Shown in pieces: positions 28,755 to 36,838 of a DNA stretch of 64,000 nucleotides. The stretch is taken from the NCBI GenBank assembly GCA_965116395.1, contig OZ220684.1:1674001-1738000 (forward strand), given 5' to 3'. The position numbers were made by a program, and so were the translations under genes. The notes beneath the pieces were generated by a model. That model saw nothing but the letters and a program-made list of their open reading frames with translations. It was not told the DNA's origin and ran no database searches. Each line of letters begins with the position of its first letter. Position 1 is the first letter of the stretch. Source of the stretch: Bin5 sp965116395 (GTDB taxonomy: Bacteria; Chloroflexota; Anaerolineae; Caldilineales; Caldilineaceae).

Positions 28755-28929
28755 CACTTTGTCGGCATGAGCATAGAGTTGCGGATGTAAGCCGATTTCC
28801 GATCGGCAAACGCCAGCCGATCCGGCTTGATGAAACGTTCGGGCCGGATGACCGCAACCGGCGATAGCTTAGCGAGGTCGAATGCGCAGTTGTGGGCAGC
28901 GGCCTCGTCTGAAATGAGCGGAGGAATCA

Positions 28930-30882
28930 GTGGCTGAGAAGATGAACAAGCAGGATTTCGTTTACGGCGCCGACCAGATTCAGGTGCTGGAAGGCCTGGA
29001 GGCGGTGCGGAAGCGGCCCGGCATGTATATTGGCGGGACCGATACAAAAGCCCTGCACCACATGATATACGAAGTGGTGGACAACGCCATCGACGAGGCG
29101 ATGCAGGGCCGCTGCGACAAGATCGTGGTTACGATCCACAAGGATGAGAGTGTCACTGTGGAGGACAACGGCGCCGGCATCCCCGTGGGCATACAGAAGC
29201 AGACCGGCTTGCCGGCGTTGACGGTGGTGATGACGAAGCTGCACGCCGGCGGCAAGTTCGGCGATGTCGGCTACAAGGTTTCGGGCGGTCTGCACGGCGT
29301 CGGCGTGAGCGCGGTCAATGCGCTGAGCACGTGGATGGAGACGGAGGTCAAGCGGGACGGAAAAGTCTGGCGGCAGCGTTTCAATCGTGGTGTGCCTGTG
29401 ACCGATGTGGAGGAGGTGGGCACGTGTAAGCGCGGCGAGACGGGCACGATTCAGCGTTTTCTGCGCGACGATACGATTTTCGACGTTCTCGAATATGAGT
29501 GGCAGACGTTGGTGACCCGTTTTCGGGAGATGGCGTTCCTGACGCGCGGTATCGATATACATTTTGTCGATGACCGCGGGGAGGAGCCGCGCGAGATCAG
29601 CTTCTATTTCGAAGGCGGCGTGCAGACTTTCGTGCGCTATGTCAACAAGAATCGGACGGTTATGCACCAGCCGGTCTACATTGACATGCAGGTCGAATCG
29701 ACCCATGTGGAGGTGGCCATCCAGTATACGGACGGCTACAATGAATCGATCTTCGCCTTTGCCAACACGATTAACACGCCCGACGGCGGCACACATCTGA
29801 CCGGTCTGAGAGCCGCGGTCACGCGGCAGATCAACGACTATGCGCGCAAGCAGGGGATTCTGAAGGAAAATGATGCCAACTTCAGCGGGGATGATACGCG
29901 CCAGGGCATGACCGCCATCCTCAGCGTCAAGGTGGTGGAGCCGCAGTTCGAGGGACAGAACAAGCTGAAGTTGCTCAACAACGAGGTGCGCTATCACGTC
30001 GAGACGGCTGTGGCCGAGGGCATCAACAGCTGGATGGAGGAGAACCCGCGCGATGCCAGGCGGATCACCGACAAGTGCCAGGTGGCGTTTCGCGCCCGAG
30101 AGGCCGCGCGCAAGGCCCGAGATCTGGTGATTCGCAAGAGTGCGCTGGAGAGCATGACTCTGCCCGGCAAACTGGCGGACTGCTCCAGCCGCGATCCGAG
30201 CGAGAGTGAACTCTATATTGTTGAGGGTGACAGCGCAGGCGGCAGCGCCAAACAGGGCCGCGATCGACGGTTTCAGGCGGTGCTGCCGCTGCGGGGCAAG
30301 ATTCTGAATGTGGAGCGCACCAGCCTGGACAAGATCCTGGGCAACAAGGAGATCCAGTCGCTGATTACGGCGATGGGTACAGGTGTGGGCGATGACTTCA
30401 CTGTCGACAACCTGCGTTATCACCGGATTATTGTCATGACGGACGCGGACGTGGACGGCGCCCACATTCGCACGCTGCTGCTGACGTTGTTTTTCCGGTA
30501 TATGGGGCCGCTGGTGGAGAACGGTCATCTGTACATTGCGCAGCCGCCGCTGTATAAGGTGCAGGTCACCGAACGTCAAAACGGCAAGGCAAAGCGGTCG
30601 GAGCAGTACGTATACAACGACATCGCTCTGACCCAGATCCGGCAGGAGATGGGTTCGGACAATATCAAGTTGGAGCAGCGTTACAAGGGGCTGGGGGAGA
30701 TGAACCCGGAGCAGTTGTGGGATACGACGATGAACCCGGAATTTCGGACGCTGCTGCAGGTGCAGGTGGAGGATGCGGCGGAGGCGAACCGCACGTTCGA
30801 TATGCTGATGGGCAGCAGTGTTCCGCCCCGGCGCCGCTTCATCCAGACGCACGCCCACGAGGTGCGCAATCTGGACGTATAG
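28930..30882 (+). CDS. gyrB: DNA gyrase subunit B
   Basis: A 650-residue type IIA topoisomerase ATPase subunit, started at GTG 28930 after GAGCGGAGG. GHKL ATPase motifs: EVVDNAIDEA (catalytic Glu and Mg-binding Asn), VEDNGAGIPVG, and GGLHGVGVSAVNALS. The transducer domain follows with LTGLRAAVTRQIN. The Toprim domain shows EGDSAGGSAKQGRDR near 432 and MTDADVDGAHIR near 504, and the C-terminus has RYKGLGEMNPEQLWDTTM, all typical of GyrB; length matches the short form without the enterobacterial insert. ParE is the alternative, but the motifs fit GyrB. A strong terminator follows. Confidence 0.95.
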   Translation: MAEKMNKQDFVYGADQIQVLEGLEAVRKRPGMYIGGTDTKALHHMIYEVVDNAIDEAMQGRCDKIVVTIHKDESVTVEDNGAGIPVGIQKQTGLPALTVVMTKLHAGGKFGDVGYKVSGGLHGVGVSAVNALSTWMETEVKRDGKVWRQRFNRGVPVTDVEEVGTCKRGETGTIQRFLRDDTIFDVLEYEWQTLVTRFREMAFLTRGIDIHFVDDRGEEPREISFYFEGGVQTFVRYVNKNRTVMHQPVYIDMQVESTHVEVAIQYTDGYNESIFAFANTINTPDGGTHLTGLRAAVTRQINDYARKQGILKENDANFSGDDTRQGMTAILSVKVVEPQFEGQNKLKLLNNEVRYHVETAVAEGINSWMEENPRDARRITDKCQVAFRAREAARKARDLVIRKSALESMTLPGKLADCSSRDPSESELYIVEGDSAGGSAKQGRDRRFQAVLPLRGKILNVERTSLDKILGNKEIQSLITAMGTGVGDDFTVDNLRYHRIIVMTDADVDGAHIRTLLLTLFFRYMGPLVENGHLYIAQPPLYKVQVTERQNGKAKRSEQYVYNDIALTQIRQEMGSDNIKLEQRYKGLGEMNPEQLWDTTMNPEFRTLLQVQVEDAAEANRTFDMLMGSSVPPRRRFIQTHAHEVRNLDV

Positions 30883-30904
30883 TTTCGAAGGCGGCAAACG
30901 GAAG

Positions 30905-30935
30905 GGCCCGACTGTATGGTCGGGCCTTTTTCTTT
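30905..30935 (+). terminator. Rho-independent terminator after gyrB
   Basis: GGCCCGAC-TGTATG-GTCGGGCC, an 8-base perfect stem, then TTTTTCTTT. It lies 23 bases after the gyrB stop. Confidence 0.92.
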
Positions 30936-31031
30936 AGTTTTCAGATTTTGGTTTTCAGTTTCTAGTTGGTAGATGCCGGCGGAGAGTGGGGCGCCCGGGG
31001 CTTGGAGAGAGTGAAGAGGAGAGAGAAAGGC

Positions 31032-31370
31032 ATGGCAACGATCGATTTCAAGCGGTATCAGAGCGAATCGCGCAAGACATGGAGCCTGGTTCACACGGAT
31101 CACGCGATCGTGTATCCGACGTTGGGGCTTGTGAATGAGGCGGGTGAAGTGGCGGGCAAGATCAAGAAGATATTTCGTGACAAAGAGGGTGTCATCTCGG
31201 AGGAGGACCGTGCGGCGTTGAAGGGTGAGTTGGGCGACGTGCTATGGTACCTGACTCAGATTTGCACGGAGTTGGATCTTTCGTTGGAGGAGGTGGCTGC
31301 GCAGAACATCGAGAAGCTGTTCGACCGGTTGGAGCGTGGCGTCATCGGCGGGGAAGGCGATGTGCGCTGA
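31032..31370 (+). CDS. MazG-like nucleotide pyrophosphohydrolase
   Basis: A 112-residue all-alpha NTP pyrophosphatase of the MazG/dUTPase superfamily. ATG 31032 follows AGAAAGG; the longer frame from 30966 lacks a ribosome site. The metal-binding pattern ExxE-12-28-ExxD is visible as GLVNEAGEVAGKIKK and GELGDVLWYL. Single-domain members hydrolyse non-canonical or excess NTPs to NMP. It is monocistronic, after the gyrB terminator and convergent with the sigma factor gene. Confidence 0.88.
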   Translation: MATIDFKRYQSESRKTWSLVHTDHAIVYPTLGLVNEAGEVAGKIKKIFRDKEGVISEEDRAALKGELGDVLWYLTQICTELDLSLEEVAAQNIEKLFDRLERGVIGGEGDVR

Positions 31371-31468
31371 ACCTGAGGAGAGAGTGAAGAGGAGTGAGAA
31401 GTGAGTAACTGCGACGAGTCACAGATATTATCTCACTCCCCACTCCTGATGTTCCCTACTTCTCGGTG

Positions 31469-32722
31469 TTACAGGTAGTCACGCAGTCTGCGGCTACGGC
31501 TGGGGTGGCGCAGGCGGCTGAGCGCCTGGGCTTCGATCTGGCGGATACGTTCGCGGGTGACGCCGAACTTTCTGCCGACCTCTTCGAGCGTATAGTTGTA
31601 GCCGTCGACCAGTCCGAAGCGGAGCTGCAGGATGCGCACTTCGCGGGGGGTCAGGCTCTGGAAGATTTCGTCGATCACTTCCCGCAGAATCTGACGGCCG
31701 GCGGAGTCTTGCGGGCTGTCTGCATCCTCATCCTCGATAAAGTCGCCCAGGTAGCTGTCTTCTTCCTCCCCGACCGGCATTTCCAGGCTGAGAGGCCGCT
31801 GGCTGACGCGCATGATGTGCTCGACCTTGCGGGGGGTTACGCCCAGCTCTTCGGCGATTTCTTCGGTGGTGGGGTCGCGGCCCAGTTCCTGCACGAGCTG
31901 GCGGCTGGTGCGGGTCAGACGGTTGATCTGCTCGTACATGTGCACGGGCACGCGAATTGTGCGGCCCTGGTCGGCGATGGCGCGTGTAACCGCCTGCCGG
32001 ATCCACCAGGTGGCGTAGGTGCTGAACTTATAGCCGCGGCGGTAGTCGAACTTTTTGACGGCGCGAATCAGGCCGATATTGCCTTCCTGGATCAGGTCCA
32101 GAAAGGGGACGCCGCGGCCGACATACTTTTTGGCGACACTGACGACAAGGCGGCTGTTGGCCTTGATCAGGTGCTCCTGTGCGGAGCGTCCATCGCGGAC
32201 CAACCAGAGCAGTTGTTCGCGTTCTTCCCATTCGACCTGTTCATGGTTCAGGTGATGGCGGGAATCGCGACCGGCCTCCATGCGTTTGGCAAGATCGACC
32301 TCCTCGGCGGCAGTCAGCAGGGGAACGCGGCCGATCTCCTTGAGATAGAGGCTGATGGAGTCGTCGATTTCGATCTGGCTGAGATCGAATTCGTCTTCTT
32401 CCGCGCTTTCGAGCGAATCTTTTTTTCCTTCGTTGGAAACGTCCTCTTTGGCCTGGCCGACAGAGATACCTTGCTCGAGCAGAGATGCGAAGATGTCATC
32501 CAGCTGCTCAATATCGTTTTCGGCCTCGGGCATGACCTGCAGCACTTCATCGTAGCTGACGAAGCCTTTTTCGCGGCCGAGTTTGAGCAGATGGGCGAGG
32601 GTCTCTTCCGGGCTGGGCGACTGCACGTCGGTCTGTGCCGCGCCCTCTTCGAGCAAAGCGGTATTCGAATCCCCGTTGCGATTTTGCGTCTTTTCTTGCG
32701 TCAACAGCATTTCTCCGGCCAT
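31469..32722 (-). CDS. sigA: Primary RNA polymerase sigma factor (sigma-70/SigA)
   Basis: 417 residues from ATG 32722, preceded by AAAGAGGTGACG; an upstream in-frame ATG at 32773 is less likely. Regions in order: an acidic N-terminal 1.1-like part, region 1.2 (ISLYLKEIGRVPLLTAAEE), region 2 (LDLIQEGNIGLIRAVKKFD, then YKFSTYATWWIRQAVTRAI for -10 recognition and melting), region 3 (HMYEQINRLTRTSRQLVQEL), and region 4 with the -35-binding helix-turn-helix (TLEEVGRKFGVTRERIRQIE). The full region set and RLRDYL ending mark it as the housekeeping sigma or a close paralogue. It explains why TTGACA/TATAAT-like boxes are expected here. Confidence 0.95.
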   Translation of the reverse strand: MAGEMLLTQEKTQNRNGDSNTALLEEGAAQTDVQSPSPEETLAHLLKLGREKGFVSYDEVLQVMPEAENDIEQLDDIFASLLEQGISVGQAKEDVSNEGKKDSLESAEEDEFDLSQIEIDDSISLYLKEIGRVPLLTAAEEVDLAKRMEAGRDSRHHLNHEQVEWEEREQLLWLVRDGRSAQEHLIKANSRLVVSVAKKYVGRGVPFLDLIQEGNIGLIRAVKKFDYRRGYKFSTYATWWIRQAVTRAIADQGRTIRVPVHMYEQINRLTRTSRQLVQELGRDPTTEEIAEELGVTPRKVEHIMRVSQRPLSLEMPVGEEEDSYLGDFIEDEDADSPQDSAGRQILREVIDEIFQSLTPREVRILQLRFGLVDGYNYTLEEVGRKFGVTRERIRQIEAQALSRLRHPSRSRRLRDYL

Positions 32723-32945
32723 CGTCACCTCTTTTTGTGAATAGACATGCGCTGTTCGCGGCTGGCCGGGCACGAAGCGGCCGAGCGTTGGCGTTGGCGC
32801 GCATCAACGTTCATGTAGTGTTCAACATACCATAGGTTGTCGGAACGCTTCCGTAGCGCGAATCTCAAATGAGACAAAGACGATCCGGTCAGACCGTGCG
32901 GGGAATGTTCCTGCACCACCGCTTCGACGTCAGTGTACGAAGGGG

Positions 32946-33923
32946 CTACTCCGGCAATTTGAAATCCCAGATGCAGTTCGTTTGCCCATATTGGCGGTTG
33001 CAGGACGTGCACTGCAGCTGTGTTGGGCCGATGGCAGCCAGAGGATAGGTTGCGCAGGCCGGGCAACGGAAAAGCTGAGTCGGGCTGGCTTCACTTTGTG
33101 GCCGCTCGGCGGTGTCTGGGGCAGTCGCACGCACGAAGATGCTGGGCGCAAGGGGGAACTTGCCGCCGATGCGAAACAGGTGGCTGTCCAAACGGGCGAG
33201 CCTATGGGCCGGCAGGTTATTCTTGAGTGCCGGCAGCCGGAAATGGGAAGCTCCAAAGCGTTCATCCACGCGCAGGCCGGCGTCATTCAGTTTTGCGGCC
33301 ATCCAGCCGGGATGAAAGTCGAAATTCATGGCGAAAAATTCCAGTGGCGCAGGGTCAAAGGGGGACCAGGGTTGTCTTCGTGTGAGCCAGCGCAGGACCG
33401 CTTTCAGGTTACGCTTGTTGGCATATTCGAGTACGGCTGTACTGCTTTGGTGCAGAAGCGACTGCAGCTGGGCGAGTGCGGCCGGCACATTGGCCAGATG
33501 GTGCATCACCCGCACCATTACGAGCGTATCGAGCGAGCCTTCGGCGAGGGGCATCTGGTAGAGATTGCCGGCGACGAAGACAAAGCGAGGGTCGTGTCCC
33601 CATTTGCGCACTGCGTCGGCCAGCATGGTGCGGCTGTAGTCGAAGAGCACGATCTGATCGTAGCCGAGGTAGAGATCGGCGAGACGGCCGAACCCGGCCC
33701 CGATTTCGGCGATACGGCGGCCCTGCGGGGGCAGGAGGCGTTGTAGCGCGATTCGTTCGACGGCATCTTCGTACTCGCGTCCCTGGCCTTCCCAGAAGTC
33801 CTGGCGATAGCCGCTGCCCTCGTAATCGATCACGGGGACGTCGGCCGGCGCGGCGGCGTCTGTCTTGTTATTCGGCTTTTCGATGGCAGTGCAGTTTGCA
33901 GCAGCCAGGTTGTTTGCCGACAT
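32946..33923 (-). CDS. Class I SAM-dependent methyltransferase with C-terminal zinc ribbon
   Basis: 325 residues from ATG 33923 (GGAG eight bases upstream). The Rossmann SAM-binding motif EIGAGFGRLAD is at 73-83, followed by VLFDYSRTML (acidic ribose contact), AGNLYQMPLAEGSLDTLVMVRVMHHL, as in UbiE-like methyltransferases. The C-terminal 45 residues form a Trm112-like zinc ribbon with two CxxC pairs (CPAC and CTSC). Substrate unknown. The gene lies downstream of a parS-like palindrome that is 100-120 bases before its start. Confidence 0.85.
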   Translation of the reverse strand: MSANNLAAANCTAIEKPNNKTDAAAPADVPVIDYEGSGYRQDFWEGQGREYEDAVERIALQRLLPPQGRRIAEIGAGFGRLADLYLGYDQIVLFDYSRTMLADAVRKWGHDPRFVFVAGNLYQMPLAEGSLDTLVMVRVMHHLANVPAALAQLQSLLHQSSTAVLEYANKRNLKAVLRWLTRRQPWSPFDPAPLEFFAMNFDFHPGWMAAKLNDAGLRVDERFGASHFRLPALKNNLPAHRLARLDSHLFRIGGKFPLAPSIFVRATAPDTAERPQSEASPTQLFRCPACATYPLAAIGPTQLQCTSCNRQYGQTNCIWDFKLPE

Positions 33924-34022
33924 GCGGGCCGCTCCACGGCGTTCAGGGATCCAGCACGGAAACAGATGCGTCAGTTCTGCAATACTTCTGGCGCACCACA
34001 CAATAAAGACGGATACGAAGTC

Positions 34023-34048
34023 GTGAATGTTTCATGTGAAACATTCAC
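34023..34048. promoter_or_regulatory. parS-like ParB-binding site 1
   Basis: TGTTTCATGTGAAACA at 34028-34043 differs from the bacterial parS consensus TGTTTCACGTGAAACA at one central base. Symmetry extends further (GTGAA/TTCAC flanks), giving 12-base arms. ParB binds such sites as a CTP-dependent clamp during chromosome segregation. Intergenic, as usual. Confidence 0.75.
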
Positions 34049-34265
34049 CGGTTCTGGTGTCGAAAACTGTAAGAGAGCATGCGCCCCGCGCGCATTCGTA
34101 CAGTATAGCACGCGGATTGCACAATTTCAATACCCTTTCGGATTTTTCCGATAGGAATTGTCCAAAATCAGGCCGCTTTTTAGCGGCTCGGGAGACTGCT
34201 TTCGGGCGCTTTGTCAGTGCGGCCACTGCTATGGAGAGGCGATTTGCTGTCTGAAAACGCCGCGT

Positions 34266-34335
34266 CTACAATGGATATCTACTACAGTGGATATCTGCTA
34301 CAGTGGATATCTGCAGAATTCCACTGTAGAATTCC
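34266..34335. repeat. Three 16-bp tandem repeats plus inverted copy
   Basis: CTACARTGGATATCTR is repeated three times head to tail at 34266, 34282 and 34298. CCACTGTAG at 34321 is the inverse of CTACAGTGG, making a 9-base stem, and GAATTCCAC occurs twice. The repeats lie about 110 bases before the OsmC-family gene; function unknown. Confidence 0.75.
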
Positions 34336-34447
34336 ACCGTGATGGTTCCTGATGGTCAGGAAGGCGCGTCGGCGTTGATTTGCCGGCTGCGTGTGCAGGG
34401 CCTGCTTTGGCGGGGAATCTGAAGATTTCATATTGAGGAGAATGAAA

Positions 34448-34921
34448 ATGGGAGATGTCGCATATCTTTCGAAAGTGCGTATTGAGCGGGTAAAAGGACC
34501 GCTGCGCAGGGCGTTTTTGCCGGCCGAGGAGGGGCATACGAAGTTCGGTGTCCATTCGGAGGTTGCTGAACATTACGGCGTGGACACCGACATTCACGAG
34601 CCGCATGCCACGACGCTCGACTATGTGAATGCGGCCGCGGGCGGCTGACTGACCGGCACCTTCGGGGGCGCGCTGGAGGCGCGCAAAATACCTGCGGGCG
34701 ACGGCTATCTGTCAGCCGACGTGGAAGCTGAAATCGAAAAAGACGGCAATGTGCTGGTGATCAGGCGGATTCACACCACATATACGTTGAAAGTGGCGCC
34801 TGAGCAGCGGGAAACCGCGGAACGAGTTCACGGTTTCCATGCCCAGTTCTGCCCTGTAGCGCGCAGTCTTGAGGGCAGCATCGACATTTCTACCGAGTTG
34901 CGTATGGTCGATCTCGACTGA
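34448..34921 (+). CDS. OsmC-family protein with in-frame TGA at the redox-cysteine position; candidate selenoprotein
   Basis: Read from ATG 34448 (GAGGAG seven bases upstream) to TGA 34919-34921, the frame encodes 157 residues interrupted only by TGA at 34646-34648 (codon 67). The halves join into an OsmC/YhfA-type protein: HATTLDYVNAAAGG-TGA-LTGTFGGALEAR, then GNVLVIRRIHTTYTLK and FHAQFCPVARSLEG with Cys135. In this family the residue after AAAGG is the peroxidatic Cys that pairs with the Cys of CPV, so the TGA sits exactly where Sec would replace Cys. A hairpin GCGCGC-TGGAG-GCGCGC (34668-34684) starts 20 bases after TGA, with G second in its loop, as in bacterial SECIS elements. OsmC proteins reduce organic hydroperoxides. 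No sel genes are in the window; a nonsense mutation remains possible. Confidence 0.75.
34668..34684 (+). promoter_or_regulatory. SECIS-like hairpin
   Basis: GCGCGC stem, TGGAG loop, GCGCGC stem, inside the coding sequence. The loop begins 26 bases after the TGA codon, within the range of known bacterial SECIS elements, and has the expected G in its first two positions. A six-pair GC stem can arise by chance in GC-rich DNA. Confidence 0.5.
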
Positions 34922-35008
34922 AATTGCGGATGTTGGCAGCGCGCGACCGGTGACAAGACCAGTTCGCTGGCAGCGGCAGTTCGTAGGGGTTTCGGCTGCA
35001 ATTGCGCT

Positions 35009-35037
35009 TGACAGCTTAAGGGCCGCGTGCTAGACTG
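35009..35037 (+). promoter_or_regulatory. Strong sigma-70 promoter
   Basis: TTGACA at 35009-35014, a 17-base spacer, TAGACT at 35032-35037. Predicted transcription start about 35044. It is one of the best consensus promoters in the window and has no protein gene within 700 bases downstream other than argC, which is beyond a terminator. Confidence 0.75.
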
Positions 35038-35043
35038 TCGGTC

Positions 35044-35218
35044 AGATTAGTTTTTCCACTGAAGAAGCAAATTATGAATCCGTCTAATTTCTGCAGTACC
35101 GAATTGAGGAGGCGTCCCCGGCAATAACCAGACATCCGTCTGGGCATTTGTGCGTGGGCCGAATTTCCTCAGCGGGAATCAGCCGATTGCAAAGCTCCCC
35201 GGACGGGGGGCTTTTTTT
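35044..35218 (+). ncRNA. Candidate small RNA with own promoter and terminator
   Basis: About 175 bases between a near-consensus promoter and a clear intrinsic terminator. Internal structure: hairpin CCAGAC-ATCC-GTCTGG (35128-35143) enclosed by a 7-base helix TTGAGGA/TCCTCAG (35104-35110 with 35166-35172). The only open frame is 17 codons (ATG 35075, preceded by GAAGAAGC), so a leader peptide is possible but nothing follows it before the terminator. I could not match it to 6S RNA, SRP RNA, tmRNA, RNase P, tRNA-Sec or a known riboswitch. It lies just downstream of the OsmC-family TGA gene. Confidence 0.6.
35193..35218 (+). terminator. Rho-independent terminator of the small RNA
   Basis: AGCTCCCC-GGAC-GGGGGGCT, eight pairs including one G-T, followed by seven T. 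Confidence 0.9.
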
Positions 35219-35269
35219 ATATTGCGCGCATCTGCTGAGCAATACAAGGAGTCTGTCCTGGCAAGCCTG

Positions 35270-35543
35270 TCGTCCTGGCCGCCATTCAGGATATCTGATT
35301 GCGTAATCGATTGGCGGCGGCCCGGGACTGCAGTTCTTAGTTCTTAGTTTTCAGTGGAACACCTGTGATTAGTGGTCGGTGGGTTGAGGCGGCAAGTGGG
35401 GGAGGAGACACTGTTGGCTAGACACGCTGCTGGAGCCGCACGGCTGGCATGAGCACACAAGGTCGGTGAGCGATGGTTTTGTAGGGGGGCGTTGCGGGGG
35501 CGCAGCCCCTGCACAAGGGAGGGCCGAAGGCCCGACCGCCCAT
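35270..35543. repeat. Long dispersed repeat, copy A
   Basis: About 270 bases, matched by 55615-55965 with small insertions. Parts: GCCATTCAGGATATCTGATTG, a TTAGTTTTCAG stretch, GGTTGAGGCGGCAAGTGGGG, CTAGACACGCTGCTGGAG, and GTTGCGGGGGCGCAGCCCCT followed by the hairpin GGGCCGAAGGCCC. No transposase, no obvious terminal repeats. It precedes argC and would lie in its leader. The last part also appears at about 690-735. Confidence 0.8.
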
Positions 35544-35776
35544 ATGCAAAGAGGGCGTATAGAGGAGTGCGTAGAGAGAAACATCGATGCGAGTTGGTGA
35601 TGGCTGCGTAGTTGGTATCGCGCCTGCATAGCGATACGGTAGTGAATTCAACAAATCTGCGCGTCTGGTGTACATTCAGGAGCAGGTCGAAGCCCGATCT
35701 GTACCCCATTCTGGGTAGAAACCGGACTGAGATGCGCCAACCACACAGTGTGGGAGAGAGAAGAGGGAGAGAGGAG

Positions 35777-36811
35777 ATGCAAAGAGCAGGTATCGCCGGC
35801 GCAACAGGCTACACCGGGTATGAGTTGATCGCCTTGATTCACCGGCATCCGGAGCTTGAGGTGGGCTGGCTGACGAGCGAGCGAAGTGCGGGCAAGCGCT
35901 TCAACCAGATATTCAGCACGCCCTGGGACTACCCGCTGATCCCGTTGGCGGATGCTTATTTGCGGACGGATGAGGTGGATGTTGTCTTTCTGTGTCTGCC
36001 GCATGCGGAATCGATGGAGGCGGTGAAACGCTTTTATGGCGCGGGCGTGCGCGTTATCGACCTGAGCGCTGATTTTCGTCTGAAGGATGTTGAAGTCTAT
36101 AAGCGGTGGTACGGTGTGGAGCACAGCGCGCCGGAGTTGTGCGCGGAGGCCCGTTACGGCCTGTGCGAGCTGTATCGCAGCCAACTGGGCGGGGCCCGGC
36201 TGATTGCCAGCCCCGGCTGTTATCCCACCAGCGTCAATCTGGGCCTGTACCCGCTGGCCAAGGCGGGTTGGCTGGGCGAACGGGTTATTGTCGACAGCAA
36301 GAGCGGCATTTCCGGAGCCGGTCGCAAGACGACACTGCCCTTCCAGTTCGTTGAGGCCAACGAGAACATAACGGCATACAGCGTAGGCCACCGACACCGG
36401 CATATCGCCGAAATGGAGCAGGTGCTGGGTGCGGCCAACGGGGCGGGGCGCGACCACAGGTTTCTTTTCACGCCCCATCTTCTGCCGGTCAACCGGGGCA
36501 TTCTGAGTACGATGTACGTGGAGGCGCCGGCCGGGGTGACAGAGGAGCGTATCCGCGAACTCTACGAAGAGAACTACGAGGGTGAGCCATTTATCCACCT
36601 GTTGCCAGCCGGCGAGCAGGCCAGCCTGGCCCACACGGTCGGCACAAATCGCTGCGCTATCGCTATTACAGCGGCGGACCCGATGCAGCCGGAGGGCGGC
36701 GAGTTTGTCATCAGCGCTTCGATTGACAATCTGATTAAGGGCGGCAGCGGGCAGGCAGTCCAGAGCTACAACATTGCTGTGGGGCTGGACGAGACGGCTG
36801 GACTGGAGTAA
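35777..36811 (+). CDS. argC: N-acetyl-gamma-glutamyl-phosphate reductase
   Basis: 345 residues from ATG 35777 with GAGAGGAG immediately upstream; the frame stays open to 35612 but that part is repeat-derived. GIAGATGYTGYELI binds NADP, SPGCYPTSV carries catalytic Cys148, and HRHIAEMEQ has the conserved His. It converts N-acetylglutamyl phosphate to the semialdehyde, third step of arginine synthesis. It heads argC-spoU-argB-argD-argA-like-carA, all on one strand with short gaps. Confidence 0.96.
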   Translation: MQRAGIAGATGYTGYELIALIHRHPELEVGWLTSERSAGKRFNQIFSTPWDYPLIPLADAYLRTDEVDVVFLCLPHAESMEAVKRFYGAGVRVIDLSADFRLKDVEVYKRWYGVEHSAPELCAEARYGLCELYRSQLGGARLIASPGCYPTSVNLGLYPLAKAGWLGERVIVDSKSGISGAGRKTTLPFQFVEANENITAYSVGHRHRHIAEMEQVLGAANGAGRDHRFLFTPHLLPVNRGILSTMYVEAPAGVTEERIRELYEENYEGEPFIHLLPAGEQASLAHTVGTNRCAIAITAADPMQPEGGEFVISASIDNLIKGGSGQAVQSYNIAVGLDETAGLE

Positions 36812-36838
36812 CTGCCGTTCTGCGTAGTCGAGTTTCAG

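Noticed and set aside
28927..30897. 656-codon open frame antisense to gyrB
   Set aside because: Overlaps all of gyrB on the other strand, has no family motifs and reflects GC-rich codon bias.
35044..35218. tRNA-Sec or 6S RNA identity for the small RNA
   Set aside because: No acceptor stem pairing, no TCA anticodon arm or T-loop, and no end-to-end 6S-like helix could be found.
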